Below, one piece after another: positions 28,375 to 37,790 of a stretch of 64,000 bases of DNA (position 1 is its first letter; every line of letters begins with the position of its first letter). A program made the position numbers and the translations under genes. This DNA is from Actinomyces mediterranea (GTDB taxonomy: Bacteria > Actinomycetota > Actinomycetes > Actinomycetales > Actinomycetaceae), in contig NZ_FTPB01000004.1 of assembly GCF_900155595.1 (NCBI RefSeq), forward strand, positions 434,001-498,000. Direction: 5' to 3'. The notes beneath the pieces were generated by a model. That model had not been told where the DNA came from. It saw nothing but the letters and a program-made list of their open reading frames with translations, and did no database searches.

Positions 28375-29148
28375 TCAGATGCGGACCTGGTATCCGGCGG
28401 CGTCGAGGGCGGATTTCACTTCTGCGATCGTGACCTCGCCGAAGTGGAAGACCGAGGCCGCGAGGATCGCATCCGCGCCGGCCGCGGCGGCGGCGGCGAA
28501 GTGGGCGGCGGCGCCCGCCCCGCCCGAGGCGATGAGCGGTACGGAGACCGCTGCTCGGACCATGGTGAGCATGTCGATGTCGAAACCGGTTCGCACGCCG
28601 TCGGCGTCCATGGAGTTCAACAGGATCTCGCCGATGCCGAGGCTCTCGGCGCGAGTCGCCCATTCGAGGGCATCGATCCCGGTGAAGCGCTTTCCACCGT
28701 GGGTGGTCACCTCGAAGCCCGATTCGGTGTGCCTATCCCCCGTGCAGCGGCGCGCATCGACGGAGAGGACGAGGACCTGGTCGCCGAATCGGTCGGCGAC
28801 CCGCGAGATGAGGGAGGGATCCGCGATCGCAGCGGTATTGATGCCGACCTTATCAGCACCGCGTGCGAGCAGGCGCGCCACGTCGTCGACGCTGCGCACG
28901 CCCCCGCCCACTGTCAGGGGAACGAACACCTGTTCCGCGGTCGCTGACACCACGTCGAGCATCGTCGCCCTGCCCTGAGCGGAAGCCGACACGTCGAGGA
29001 AGGTGATCTCATCGGCTCCCTCGGCGCCGTAGCGGCGCGCCAATTCCACGGGGTCCCCAGCATCGCGGAGATTCTCAAAATTGACGCCTTTGACGACGCG
29101 CCCCGCATCGACGTCGAGGCAGGGGATGATGCGCAGTGCGACAGCCAT
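28375..29148 (-). CDS. hisF: Imidazole glycerol phosphate synthase cyclase subunit HisF
   Basis: The 257-residue TIM barrel makes imidazole glycerol phosphate in histidine synthesis, using ammonia from HisH. The catalytic Asp lies in [18 protein letters not shown] near the N-terminus and the second in VLSVDARRC; phosphate-binding glycines are present (VGGGVRS, IASGGAG). No other his gene is in the window. The ATG is preceded by TAGGAT-TCCGCT (29149-29160), a -10 followed by exactly six bases, pointing to a leaderless promoter, with TGACCC 17 bases further up. Confidence 0.97.
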   Translation of the reverse strand: MAVALRIIPCLDVDAGRVVKGVNFENLRDAGDPVELARRYGAEGADEITFLDVSASAQGRATMLDVVSATAEQVFVPLTVGGGVRSVDDVARLLARGADKVGINTAAIADPSLISRVADRFGDQVLVLSVDARRCTGDRHTESGFEVTTHGGKRFTGIDALEWATRAESLGIGEILLNSMDADGVRTGFDIDMLTMVRAAVSVPLIASGGAGAAAHFAAAAAAGADAILAASVFHFGEVTIAEVKSALDAAGYQVRI

Positions 29149-29210
29149 AGCGGAATCCTACTGCGAGTGCGGACACGGGGTCATTTGACGCCGGATTGCG
29201 GCAATGCGCC

Positions 29211-30182
29211 TCAGGACGACTGCTCGGCCGCAGAGCCCCCGGATGCTCCCTGGCGCGAACCCGGTTCGGTTCCGAGCAGGTCGATGACGACGCACAGCGT
29301 GTCGTCCCCCGTTGCCAGATCAGGGGGGATGGAGATCGCCAGGCGAGATCCCACCCGCTGGTCGACCAGTGCCTCTTGCAGGCCCACCATTGCATCAGAC
29401 AAGACGATGAGTTCGGGCATACCGGTCTGCCACGTCGATGACCTGACGACGCCGTCGGTCCATCCGACGACGGTGAATTGGGCGACGATCTGATCGCCGT
29501 CGCGCAATTGCACGCCATCTCCCTTGATGAGGGTCTGAGTCGTCAAACCTCCGGGGACTTCCTGCGCGTGAGTGATGACCGGACCCTCGTCTCGCATCGC
29601 CACATGGAGTGCGCCCGAATCGGCATCGGCTTCCTCGGCTCCGTAGGCGATCGTCCCGAGGATGTCGACCACATTGACTTCGATCCGTGTCTTCGCCGAC
29701 GCCGTGTCGACAGGATGGAGGGCCAGCAGCCGGGTCCCCTCGGTGTGTCCGATGACGATCTGGGCGAGGCCAGAGCCGAGGCGCTCCTCAGTCGCAGTCC
29801 CCACAACCAGGTCGGGCCTTCCATCGGGCGACAGATTCTCCCCCGTCGTCCCATCGAAGGTCGTGATGGACAACAGCACCGGGGAGCCCTCGGTGATCGT
29901 GCGGCCCTCGCCGACCTCGACGGCCCTGGCCTTGAGGGAGTTGACCTCCAAGTCGCGCTCAATATCAACGACGGGGGTCGCCCCGACGCGCCCGGAAACC
30001 GCGACCGAATCGAGGGCCCCCGTGACCTGCCCGGGGGTGGCGTCTGGAGTGTCGGCGGACCACGGGGACCAGATGAGGATCCCCGCGATGAGGGCGATCA
30101 GCACCACGGCCGCGCCGATCCAGGCGGCAATCCGCTGACCGCCGATCCTCCGCACCGTGCGGGCGCGCGCGTGGTGGCTCAT
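29211..30182 (-). CDS. Membrane-anchored FKBP-type peptidyl-prolyl isomerase
   Basis: The 323-residue protein has an N-terminal signal anchor (AAWIGAAVVLIALIAGILIW, about residues 19-38) and two FKBP-like segments. The first (about 85-170) is weakly conserved; the second (about 220-305) keeps the FKBP outline, GDGVQLRDGDQIVAQF through GSRLAISIPP. It would act on folding of extracytoplasmic proteins. Its ATG overlaps the pafA stop by four bases. An FKBP gene directly downstream of pafA is a recurring actinobacterial arrangement, although a link to pupylation has not been shown. Confidence 0.85.
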   Translation of the reverse strand: MSHHARARTVRRIGGQRIAAWIGAAVVLIALIAGILIWSPWSADTPDATPGQVTGALDSVAVSGRVGATPVVDIERDLEVNSLKARAVEVGEGRTITEGSPVLLSITTFDGTTGENLSPDGRPDLVVGTATEERLGSGLAQIVIGHTEGTRLLALHPVDTASAKTRIEVNVVDILGTIAYGAEEADADSGALHVAMRDEGPVITHAQEVPGGLTTQTLIKGDGVQLRDGDQIVAQFTVVGWTDGVVRSSTWQTGMPELIVLSDAMVGLQEALVDQRVGSRLAISIPPDLATGDDTLCVVIDLLGTEPGSRQGASGGSAAEQSS

Positions 30183-31567
30183 GCGGGAAGGACCGGGGAC
30201 TGGCGCTGGATTCTCTCAATGAGCTCATCGACCCGGGGGTCCTCGAAGGCGAGGGGGTCGTTGAGGGACAAGGGCGCGGTGGATTGGTCGTCGAGGCGGA
30301 CGTGGACCCAGTCGACAGTGAGATCCGCGCGGGCGTCCTCGGCGGCCGCAATGATGCGGCCCCTCAGATGCGCGCGCGTTGACGCGGGAGCGCGGGTGAG
30401 TGCACGCTCCACATCCCCGAGTGAGGTCAGGCGCTTCATGATGCCCGCCTCCTCCAGGCGCGGAGCCAATCCGGCGGCAGTGATGTCGTGATAGGACAAT
30501 TCGAGCCTGGCGGTCCTGGGGTCCGCCAATGAAGCGCCGGTCTTCGCCATATAGCGTTCGAACAGCGTTTTCTTGATGGCGATGTCGAGTTCGGTCTCGA
30601 TCGACGACCAGTCACCCGATTCGATCGCATCAAGCCCGCGCTCCCACAAGTCTGCGACGTAGCGGTGGATGTCGTCGAGTTCGGACTCGTCGATGGCGGC
30701 GAGTACGCGGGATCTGATCTCCCTTTGGATCGCCACCGGGGTCATCGTCCTCCCATCGGCCAAATCGACCTCCACCGTCCCCGTCAGGTCCTTGTTGATC
30801 TCGCGGATAGCGCTCATCGGGTCGACGAGAGTGAGATCACCGATATGGATGCCGTCCTCGAGGGCCTGCAGGAGCATCTGCGTCATGCCGATTTTCAACG
30901 CGGTAGTCGGCTCTGCGACATTCGTATCGCCGACGATGACGTGCATGCGCCGGTAGGAAGCCGAATCCGCGAGGGGTTCGTCACGGGTATTGATAATGGG
31001 GCGCGTCCTCGTGGTCGCAGATGAGATCCCGTCCCACATTTGTTCGGCGCGCTGAGAGAAGCACAGCGCCGCTCCCCCCGCTCCCTTGCGGATCCACCCA
31101 TTGCCGACGAGGATCTGCCGCGTGATGAAGAAGGACAGCAGAGCGTCGGCAACTTGCCTAAAGTCGCGGCGCCGGTGGAGCAGGTAATTCTCGTGGCACC
31201 CACAGGAGTTGCCCCGCGAGTCGAGGTTATTGCGGAAGAGGTGGAGGCGGTCGGGAGCACCGATCTGGGCGAAGGAACGATCCGCTTCGACCGCCAACTC
31301 GGCGAGGATCACCGATCCGGCGCGGTCCTGCGCGAGGAGGTCTTCGAGGCGGTCGCATTCAGCGGTCGCGTATTCGGGGTGCGCGCCGACATCGAGATAG
31401 AGGCGACCGCCGTTTCTCAGGAACAGGTTCGAGGATCTGCCCCGCCGCACGAGGGGGTCGAAGAGTTGACGCGCGGCGTGTTCGGCATCCATCGAGGAGG
31501 CGGAACCCGAATCGGTCGCCGCCATCAGCCCGTATTCGGTTTCAATTCCGACGACGCGGCGCCTCAC
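30179..31567 (-). CDS. pafA: Pup-protein ligase PafA
   Basis: The 462-residue glutamine-synthetase-like ligase attaches Pup's C-terminal glutamate to lysines of target proteins using ATP. The N-terminal RRRVVGIETEYGLMA carries the Mg-binding glutamates. HENYLLHRRRDF, RPIINTRDEPLAD and RRMHVIVGDTNVAE are PafA/Dop family motifs. I start it at GTG 31565-31567 rather than a far upstream ATG inside pup. The GTG lies one base beyond the pup stop, so no room exists for the prcBA genes normally found there in mycobacteria. Confidence 0.95.
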   Translation of the reverse strand: MRRRVVGIETEYGLMAATDSGSASSMDAEHAARQLFDPLVRRGRSSNLFLRNGGRLYLDVGAHPEYATAECDRLEDLLAQDRAGSVILAELAVEADRSFAQIGAPDRLHLFRNNLDSRGNSCGCHENYLLHRRRDFRQVADALLSFFITRQILVGNGWIRKGAGGAALCFSQRAEQMWDGISSATTRTRPIINTRDEPLADSASYRRMHVIVGDTNVAEPTTALKIGMTQMLLQALEDGIHIGDLTLVDPMSAIREINKDLTGTVEVDLADGRTMTPVAIQREIRSRVLAAIDESELDDIHRYVADLWERGLDAIESGDWSSIETELDIAIKKTLFERYMAKTGASLADPRTARLELSYHDITAAGLAPRLEEAGIMKRLTSLGDVERALTRAPASTRAHLRGRIIAAAEDARADLTVDWVHVRLDDQSTAPLSLNDPLAFEDPRVDELIERIQRQSPVLPA

Positions 31568-31568
31568 C

Positions 31569-31751
31569 TCACTGGCCGCCCTTCTGGACGAAGCCCCGGA
31601 CGAAGGACTCGGCGTTCGTTTCGAGGACCGTGTCGATCTCGTCGAGCAGATCGTCGAGGGACTGCGCCCTGGCCTGTACCTGTCCCGCCTCGTCGCGCGA
31701 TTCGACGTCGTCATCGTCGCCCGACGGGGCGAAGAGCTGTGTGATATCCAT
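31569..31751 (-). CDS. pup: Prokaryotic ubiquitin-like protein Pup
   Basis: The 60-residue tag starts at ATG 31749-31751 (MDITQLFAPSGDDDD). It is acidic and disordered at its N-terminus, has the coiled-coil-forming middle that binds ARC/Mpa (QSLDDLLDEIDTVLETN), and ends SFVRGFVQKGGQ. The terminal Gln means Dop must deamidate it to Glu before PafA can ligate it. The start is followed by Dop-Pup-PafA order; a longer frame upstream lies within dop and is spurious. Confidence 0.97.
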   Translation of the reverse strand: MDITQLFAPSGDDDDVESRDEAGQVQARAQSLDDLLDEIDTVLETNAESFVRGFVQKGGQ

Positions 31752-31783
31752 GAGTTCCTCCTGATGCGTCGGCCCGTAGGCTT

Positions 31784-33301
31784 TCACGAAACGGGGCGCG
31801 TGTCGAGTGCGTCGGCAATGGGATAGCGGATGAGATCGCCGTGACCGGGGTCGATGACGATCGACGTCCACGAGGCTTTGACGAGGTCCGGGCGCTGGGC
31901 GACGGCCATGCCTCTCGCGTGGGCGCGCGTATTCGTCGGCGCTTTATCCGCTGCCTCCTCCACCTGCTCGTCGGTGAAGAGCCGTCTGATCCTCCCAGCC
32001 CCACCCAATGCGAGGGCGAGTGAATGATCGGGGCGCAGATCCGCCCACTGCAGGTCCATCGCAACCAGACGCGGATCGGACCATTCAAGGCCCGCGCGTT
32101 CTTTTTGGCGCGACAGCAGCTGGTACTTCGCGACCCATTCGACCTCGGCTGCGACGGAGAAGAGGTCGGCGCGCATGCGGTCGAGGACGTCTTGCCACAT
32201 GTCGAGAACGAGCCGGTCGACCTCATCGGGCTCTAGTCCCGAACGCTCGTAGGCGGCGAGCACGAGATCGAGGTAGACCTGTTGGAATTCCGCGGCCGTG
32301 TAGGAGCCTCCCCCGTCGGTCTGGATCTTGTGGTCGAGGTCGGGGTGGTGGCTGACATTCCAGGTCTCCTGCACGGGGTCGTCCATGCGCAGCGCATCCC
32401 ACTCGAGCCCGATCCCCTGTTCGATCGCCCACAGCACCAGCGAGGTCGCGCCGATCTTGAGCAGGATCGAGCAGTCGAACATATTGCCGTCACCGCCGAT
32501 GACGTGGAGGCGGCGGAACCTGGCGGGGTTCGCGTGGGGCTCGTCGCGGGTATTAATAATGGGACGGTTGAAGGTCGTTTCCAAACCGACCTCGTTCTCG
32601 ACGAAGTCGGCGCGCTGGGACATCTGGAAGCCGGGGATCTGCGATTTCTGCCCGATGCCGACGCGTCCGGCGCCACAGATGACGGGACGGGTCACGAGGA
32701 AGGGCGTGAGTCCGCGGATGATGTCGTCGAGGTCGACGTCGCGGCGCATCTGGTAGTTCTCGTGCGTGCCATAGGCCGCGCCCTTACCGTCGGTGTTGTT
32801 CTTGACGAGGACGATGCCGCCCTCCCCGCTGCTCGCCGCAGCCTCCATGATCCGCCGGGCGATGACTTCGCCCGCCCTGTCCCACAGCGTCGCGTCGAGG
32901 GCGCCGAGGGTCTCCGGGGCCGAATACTCCGGGTGCGCGTGGTCGACGTAGAGGCGCGCCCCATTCGTCAGCACCGCGGCCGTCGCCGCCGGGAGGGCGA
33001 GTTCTTCAGGGGTGGGTCGCGATATGCGCTCCGATCCTCCCGATGGGGCAAGGTGGTAGGGATCATCGGTGAGGAGGGAGGGGTCGGCGGCGGCACGCGC
33101 CATGCGCATGCCCCGCAGATCATTGAGCGGATCCTCCGCCGTGTAGTCCCACCTGACAGGCAGCTGGTCGCGGGTCGGGGTCGCAGCCCTCGACATGTCG
33201 GCGTAGTGGCGCACCGCCTGCGTCGACAGGGCGACCGGATTCGCCCAGGGGTCGCCCGGGCGGTAGATACCGTATTCGGTTTCGGTTCCGATGACTCTCA
33301 T
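31784..33301 (-). CDS. dop: Pup deamidase / depupylase Dop
   Basis: The 505-residue homologue of PafA deamidates Pup-Gln to Pup-Glu and removes Pup from substrates. It opens with MRVIGTETEYGIYRPGD and contains the family motifs HENYQMRRDV, RPIINTRDEPHANP and RRLHVIGGDGNMFD. A Dop-specific loop follows in the first ~100 residues. It lies three bases after arc and 32 before pup. The relation with PafA (same fold, insert positions) is clear from the sequence. Confidence 0.96.
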   Translation of the reverse strand: MRVIGTETEYGIYRPGDPWANPVALSTQAVRHYADMSRAATPTRDQLPVRWDYTAEDPLNDLRGMRMARAAADPSLLTDDPYHLAPSGGSERISRPTPEELALPAATAAVLTNGARLYVDHAHPEYSAPETLGALDATLWDRAGEVIARRIMEAAASSGEGGIVLVKNNTDGKGAAYGTHENYQMRRDVDLDDIIRGLTPFLVTRPVICGAGRVGIGQKSQIPGFQMSQRADFVENEVGLETTFNRPIINTRDEPHANPARFRRLHVIGGDGNMFDCSILLKIGATSLVLWAIEQGIGLEWDALRMDDPVQETWNVSHHPDLDHKIQTDGGGSYTAAEFQQVYLDLVLAAYERSGLEPDEVDRLVLDMWQDVLDRMRADLFSVAAEVEWVAKYQLLSRQKERAGLEWSDPRLVAMDLQWADLRPDHSLALALGGAGRIRRLFTDEQVEEAADKAPTNTRAHARGMAVAQRPDLVKASWTSIVIDPGHGDLIRYPIADALDTRPVS

Positions 33302-33304
33302 GCG

Positions 33305-34855
33305 CTATGCCTCCAGCGGCTTGATCGCCACGATTTCTTCGCGCAATCCGATGGTGCGCGCCCAGTCGTCGGGCGAGGAGGTCGCCGCCAATTCGATCGA
33401 CTCACGCATCTCCTCGTCGACTCCTTCAAGGACATGGTCGAGAGTGAGGCCGTATTCGCCGGTCGTCAAAGAGGCTTTGATCGCCTGCTTCTTCGCCCTC
33501 TCGACAATGCCCGCAATCATCGCGCCCGACACGATATCGGCGAGGTGGATGCGGCGGGTCTTGCCCGATGCGAAGGTCGCGTCGAAGAGGGCCGTTGACT
33601 CGTTCTCGGTGAAGAGCCGGTCCACGGCGGCATCGATCATGGCATCGATCGCTCCTGCAGAGCCCACCGATTCGCGTTCCGTCTGCTCATGGACGGGCAC
33701 ATCCACCGTCAGGTACTTCGTGAAAATGTCACGGGCCCCCTCACGATCGGGGCGCTCGACGCGGATGCGCACGTCGAGGCGCCCGGGACGCAGAACGGCG
33801 GGATCGATCATGTCGGCGCGGTTGGATGCGCCGATGATGACCACATTGTCGAGGGTTTCCACGCCGTCCATTTCGGCGAGGAGTTGGGGGACGATCATCG
33901 TCTCGACATCGCTGGACACGCCGGTACCGCGGGTGCGAAACAGGGCTTCCATCTCGTCGAAGAAGATGACGACCGGGACATCCCCCGCGGCCAGCGAGCG
34001 AGCGCGGGCGAAGATCGCGCGGATCTGGCGCTCGGTCTCGCCGACGAACTTGTTAAGCAGCTCGGGGCCCTTGATCGACAGGAAGTACGTTTTCGTGCCA
34101 CTCCCCTTGCGAGACAGGGAGTTCGCAACCGCCTTGGCGATGAGTGTCTTGCCCGATCCGGGAGGACCGTACAAGAGGATCCCCTTGGGCGGGCGCAGCC
34201 CGTAGGCGCGGTAGAGCTCGGGATGCTTGAAGGGCAACTCGATGGTGTCGCGGACCTGCTGGATCTGCGAGTCGAGGCCGCCGATATCGGCGTAGGTCGT
34301 GTCGGGCGTCTGGGGGGTCAAGAGCTGTTCGACATCGGAGCGGACGATCCTCTCGATGGCGACTCCGGAACGCAGGTCCACCATGAGTGAGTCCCCGGGG
34401 CGCAGGTTCCCGTGACGCAGGGGGCCCGCAAGCGTGAGGAGGTGCTCTTGTCCAGCCTCGCCCGTGATGAGGACCCGGTCGTCTCCAACAAGTTCAAGAA
34501 TCGATGCGATGGAGCCCGTTCTGGGGAACCTGTCGGGGGCGACGGCCACGAATGAGTCGTCGATGCGGACCCACTGCCCATAGGACAGGGCATTGAGGTT
34601 GAGGTCGGGTGAGACGGCGAGGCGCATGCGCCGACCGTTGACGACGGCTTCGATCTGGCGCATGGAGACGTCGGCGCGGATGAACATGGCGAGCGTCTGC
34701 GGAGGACGAGTGACCTCGTGCAACTGCGCCTGCATCTTCACAACCTGGCCGCGCACCTGCGTCAACGCCTTCGACAGCCTCTCATTCTTCTCCTCGAGTG
34801 AGATGACGAGGCGCTGCATCTCTTCAAGGCGCGGCTGTTGCGTCTCATCATTCAT
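33305..34855 (-). CDS. arc: AAA ATPase forming ring-shaped complexes (ARC/Mpa)
   Basis: The 516-residue hexameric unfoldase recognises pupylated substrates. Order: N-terminal coiled coil that captures Pup (RLVISLEEKNERLSKALTQV), two OB-fold domains, then the AAA module with Walker A GPPGSGKT, Walker B IIFFDEMEALFRTRG and the second-region arginines in RPGRLDVRIRVERPDR. The C-terminus reads LREEIVAIKPLEA and lacks the GQYL tail that opens the 20S proteasome in mycobacteria. Its start overlaps the trmI stop by eight bases (ATGAATGA). Confidence 0.95.
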   Translation of the reverse strand: MNDETQQPRLEEMQRLVISLEEKNERLSKALTQVRGQVVKMQAQLHEVTRPPQTLAMFIRADVSMRQIEAVVNGRRMRLAVSPDLNLNALSYGQWVRIDDSFVAVAPDRFPRTGSIASILELVGDDRVLITGEAGQEHLLTLAGPLRHGNLRPGDSLMVDLRSGVAIERIVRSDVEQLLTPQTPDTTYADIGGLDSQIQQVRDTIELPFKHPELYRAYGLRPPKGILLYGPPGSGKTLIAKAVANSLSRKGSGTKTYFLSIKGPELLNKFVGETERQIRAIFARARSLAAGDVPVVIFFDEMEALFRTRGTGVSSDVETMIVPQLLAEMDGVETLDNVVIIGASNRADMIDPAVLRPGRLDVRIRVERPDREGARDIFTKYLTVDVPVHEQTERESVGSAGAIDAMIDAAVDRLFTENESTALFDATFASGKTRRIHLADIVSGAMIAGIVERAKKQAIKASLTTGEYGLTLDHVLEGVDEEMRESIELAATSSPDDWARTIGLREEIVAIKPLEA

Positions 34856-35891
34856 CGCCGTCTCCTCTGCCTTCTACCCAAGTGTCGGCTGTCGTCGTCG
34901 CATCGCGGCGAACCTTGCGAAGCTTCTTTTCGGAGGCCGTGCGCACCCCGACGGCGCGCTCGTTCCAGTCGTCCTCGTCATCCCACTGTCCGCCGAGCCC
35001 CTCCGATGACTTCGCGGGTCTCGTCGATCGTTCTTGGGAGGCGATGCCGGGGGCGAGTCTGCGCGCCATCACGAGGAAACCCGTGTGGGCGACCATGCGG
35101 TGCTCGGGCCTGACGGCGAGCCCATCAACGTGCCACTCGCGGCGCATGTCCTCCCAGGCGATGGGGTCGGTAAAGCAGTCGGCTCCGCGCAGGTCCTCGA
35201 TGAGGCGGGACAGCTGGGTGACTGTTGCGACATAGCAGACGAGGACTCCGCCGGGGACGAGGGAGTGGCACACCCCATCAATGTTCTCCCAGGGGGCGAG
35301 CATATCGAGGATGATGCGGTCAACGCTGCCCTCTTCGAGGGAGGCGAGCACGTCGTCGAGGTCTCCGACGCGCAGATCCCAGGCGGGATGGGGGGCGCCG
35401 AACCACAGCTCGACATTCGCGCGCGCGATATCGGCGAATTCTTCGCGCCTTTCAACGGAGATGAGGCGCCCATTGGGTCCGACCGCATTGAGCAGCGCCA
35501 TCGACAGCGCACCGGATCCGGCACCCGCTTCGACGACGGTCGCTCCGGGGAAGACATCGCCCATATGTGTGATGACGCCCGCATCCTTGGGATAGACGAC
35601 GGCGGCGCCGCGCGGCATCGACATGACGTAGTCGACCATGAGGGGGCGCAGGATCTGGAACTGGCGCCCCTCGTCGGTCGTAATGATCTGACCATCGGGC
35701 TTGCCGATGATGTCGTCGTGTTCGAACTGGCCCCGATTCGACTGGAAGCGGCCTCCACGGACCAGAATGATCTGGTGGAAGCGGCCCTTCGGATCCCGGA
35801 CCTGGACTCGATCGCCCTCGGCGAATGGCCCCCGCCTATTCTGTTGGCCGATCGGGGCGGGAGGAGACGCGGAGTTATCACTAGTGCTCAT
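34848..35891 (-). CDS. trmI: tRNA (adenine(58)-N1)-methyltransferase TrmI
   Basis: The 347-residue SAM-dependent enzyme makes m1A58 in the tRNA T-loop. An N-terminal OB-like region (GDRVQVRDPKGRFHQIILV) is followed by the class I methyltransferase fold with motif I VVEAGAGSGALSMALLNAVG and the LDMLAPWENI motif IV. The last ~70 residues are charged and low complexity. It is the first gene of the pupylation operon, the conserved actinobacterial order trmI-arc-dop-pup. A TAGAAT -10 lies at 35901-35906, nine bases upstream of its ATG. Confidence 0.94.
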   Translation of the reverse strand: MSTSDNSASPPAPIGQQNRRGPFAEGDRVQVRDPKGRFHQIILVRGGRFQSNRGQFEHDDIIGKPDGQIITTDEGRQFQILRPLMVDYVMSMPRGAAVVYPKDAGVITHMGDVFPGATVVEAGAGSGALSMALLNAVGPNGRLISVERREEFADIARANVELWFGAPHPAWDLRVGDLDDVLASLEEGSVDRIILDMLAPWENIDGVCHSLVPGGVLVCYVATVTQLSRLIEDLRGADCFTDPIAWEDMRREWHVDGLAVRPEHRMVAHTGFLVMARRLAPGIASQERSTRPAKSSEGLGGQWDDEDDWNERAVGVRTASEKKLRKVRRDATTTADTWVEGRGDGDE

Positions 35892-35971
35892 CGTCTCCGC
35901 ATTCTATCGCGCCCGGCTCGCCGGCCTATGGATGATCCGCAGACGACACAGGTGCGCGCTAGCGTTGACCC

Positions 35972-36841
35972 ATGAACCCCCAACCGACCGATGCCCCAAT
36001 CTCGGCCAGCAGCGCCCGCGGGCGCAAGGCGCCCGCCCTATCCGCCTCGCGTGCAAAGGAATACGAGCGCTGCCCCCTGCAATACCGGCTTCACGTCGTC
36101 GATCGCATTCGAGAACCGCCCACGCGGGCGACCGCGCTGGGCACCCTCGTCCACTCCGTCCTCGAGCACCTCTTCGACCTCGACGCTGCCCAACGCACAC
36201 CGCAGGCCGCATTCGCCCTCCTCGACGACCATTGGACGCGCACCCTCCGGGACAATCCACAGGTTCTCGACCTGTTCTCCGATCGCGCTGACACTGACTC
36301 GTGGCTGTCCTCCGCGCGAAACGTCGTCACCTCGTACTTCGCCATTGAGGACCCCCAATGGCTCTCCCCCGCCGCACGCGAGGAACTCATCGACGCCATC
36401 ACCCCCGACGGCATCCGGCTGCGCGGTTTCATCGACCGCATCGATGCAGCCCCTTCAGGAGCGTTGCGGGTCGTCGACTATAAGACGGGCAAGGCCCCGT
36501 CGCCGCGATTCCAGGACGAGGCGCTTTTCCAGATGCGCTTCTACGCCCTTTTGCTGTCCTTGACATCAAGGCTGCCCGCGCGCACGCAGCTGCTCTACCT
36601 CAAAGCGGGACGGGTCCTCACCTTCGATCCTACCCCCGATGACATCGACCGTTTCTCCGATCAAATCACTGGGCTGTGGGAGCGCATCGAGGCCGACGCC
36701 CGTCGCGGTTCATTCGAACCCCGGCGCAACCCCCTGTGCAATTGGTGCGGCGTCCAATCGATGTGCCCGCTCTTCGACGGGCAGACCCCCGCCCCGCCCG
36801 AAGGCGGCTTCGAGTGGCTGTTATCGACGCGGGTCGGCTGA
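35972..36841 (+). CDS. RecB-family PD-(D/E)XK exonuclease with Fe-S cluster motif
   Basis: The 289-residue protein is a stand-alone Cas4/RecB-like nuclease. The fold begins ALSASRAKEYERCPLQYRLH with the first cluster cysteine, continues with the His of LGTLVHSVLEHLF and the metal-binding GFIDRIDAAP and VVDYKTGKAPS, and ends with three more cysteines in CNWCGVQSMC. Four cysteines in this spacing bind a 4Fe-4S cluster in AddB/Cas4. It is widespread in actinobacteria, usually next to trmI/arc; no CRISPR array is in the window. TAGCGT-TGACCC precedes the ATG (35960-35971), indicating a leaderless start. Confidence 0.9.
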   Translation: MNPQPTDAPISASSARGRKAPALSASRAKEYERCPLQYRLHVVDRIREPPTRATALGTLVHSVLEHLFDLDAAQRTPQAAFALLDDHWTRTLRDNPQVLDLFSDRADTDSWLSSARNVVTSYFAIEDPQWLSPAAREELIDAITPDGIRLRGFIDRIDAAPSGALRVVDYKTGKAPSPRFQDEALFQMRFYALLLSLTSRLPARTQLLYLKAGRVLTFDPTPDDIDRFSDQITGLWERIEADARRGSFEPRRNPLCNWCGVQSMCPLFDGQTPAPPEGGFEWLLSTRVG

Positions 36842-36850
36842 GCGGGCTGA

Positions 36851-37705
36851 TCAGACTGAGACGGTGGAGGTCGCGGTGAGGACGCCTGTTGCGAGAAGAG
36901 CGGCAACGACCACGGCCAAGGCGATCCGGTACCACACGAAGGGCCTGTAGGACTTCGTGGACACGAGCTTGAGGAACCAGATGATGACCGCCCAGCCGAC
37001 GAGGAATGCGATGATGGTCGCCGCAATCGTCGGGCCGACGTAGATGTGGTCGCCGCCCGAGAACACCTTGTACACCTTGTAGAAGCCGGACGCGAACACT
37101 GCGGGCATCGCGAGGAGGAAGGAATAGCGGGCGGCCGCCTCGCGCGTATAGCCGAGCGCGCGCCCCATGGTGATGGTCCCGCCAGAGCGCGACACCCCGG
37201 GGATCAGCGCGGCGGCCTGAGCGAAACCGTAGAGGATCGCATCCTTCCACGTCATCCGGTCAAGGGTGCGTTCTTGGCGCGCATAGTGATCTGCAATTCC
37301 AAGGAGGATGGCGAACACTGCGAGCATCACGACAGTCACCCACAGGTTCCTGAATGTCGTATCGATCCAGTCTTCAAGCGCGAGTCCGAGGATTGCGATC
37401 GGCAGTGAGCCGACGATGATCATCCACCCCATGCGCGCATCAGGATCCGAGGACTCTACCCGTGCGGGGCCCGTGATGAAAGGAAGGGATCTCGCCCAGC
37501 GGCTGATGATCCTCACAATATCCCGCCAGAACACGATGACAACTGCGGACTCGGTGCCGATCTGGGTGATAGCGGTGAAAGCCGCACCCGGGTCGGATGT
37601 TCCGAAGAGTTCGCCGAAGATCCTCAGGTGTGCGGAGGAAGAGATCGGGAGGAACTCCGTGAGCCCCTGGAGCAGACCGAGAAGAATCGCATCAAACCAC
37701 GTCAT
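36851..37705 (-). CDS. uppP: Undecaprenyl-diphosphatase UppP (BacA)
   Basis: The 284-residue polytopic membrane enzyme recycles undecaprenyl pyrophosphate to the monophosphate carrier for peptidoglycan synthesis and contributes to bacitracin tolerance. Motif 1 [19 protein letters not shown] and motif 2 [20 protein letters not shown] are intact; eight membrane segments are apparent. I start it at ATG 37703-37705 (MTWFDAILL), because TACAGT lies seven bases upstream and the family rarely extends further. It converges with the RecB-like gene with only nine bases between them. Confidence 0.96.
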   Translation of the reverse strand: MTWFDAILLGLLQGLTEFLPISSSAHLRIFGELFGTSDPGAAFTAITQIGTESAVVIVFWRDIVRIISRWARSLPFITGPARVESSDPDARMGWMIIVGSLPIAILGLALEDWIDTTFRNLWVTVVMLAVFAILLGIADHYARQERTLDRMTWKDAILYGFAQAAALIPGVSRSGGTITMGRALGYTREAAARYSFLLAMPAVFASGFYKVYKVFSGGDHIYVGPTIAATIIAFLVGWAVIIWFLKLVSTKSYRPFVWYRIALAVVVAALLATGVLTATSTVSV

Positions 37706-37790
37706 GCCTGCCACTGTACGGGCAAGCACGCCCGAGTCACCATCGGAGTGCCATATGTCATGCGCGACGGCACGGGGCTAGGCTGTGGGC

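Noticed and set aside
32282-33598. Plus-strand ORF of 438 codons opposite dop and arc
   Set aside because: No recognised motifs and fully antisense to conserved genes.
35972-36841. Possible Cas4 of a CRISPR system
   Set aside because: The RecB-like protein is of the stand-alone actinobacterial type and no cas genes or repeat arrays are present.
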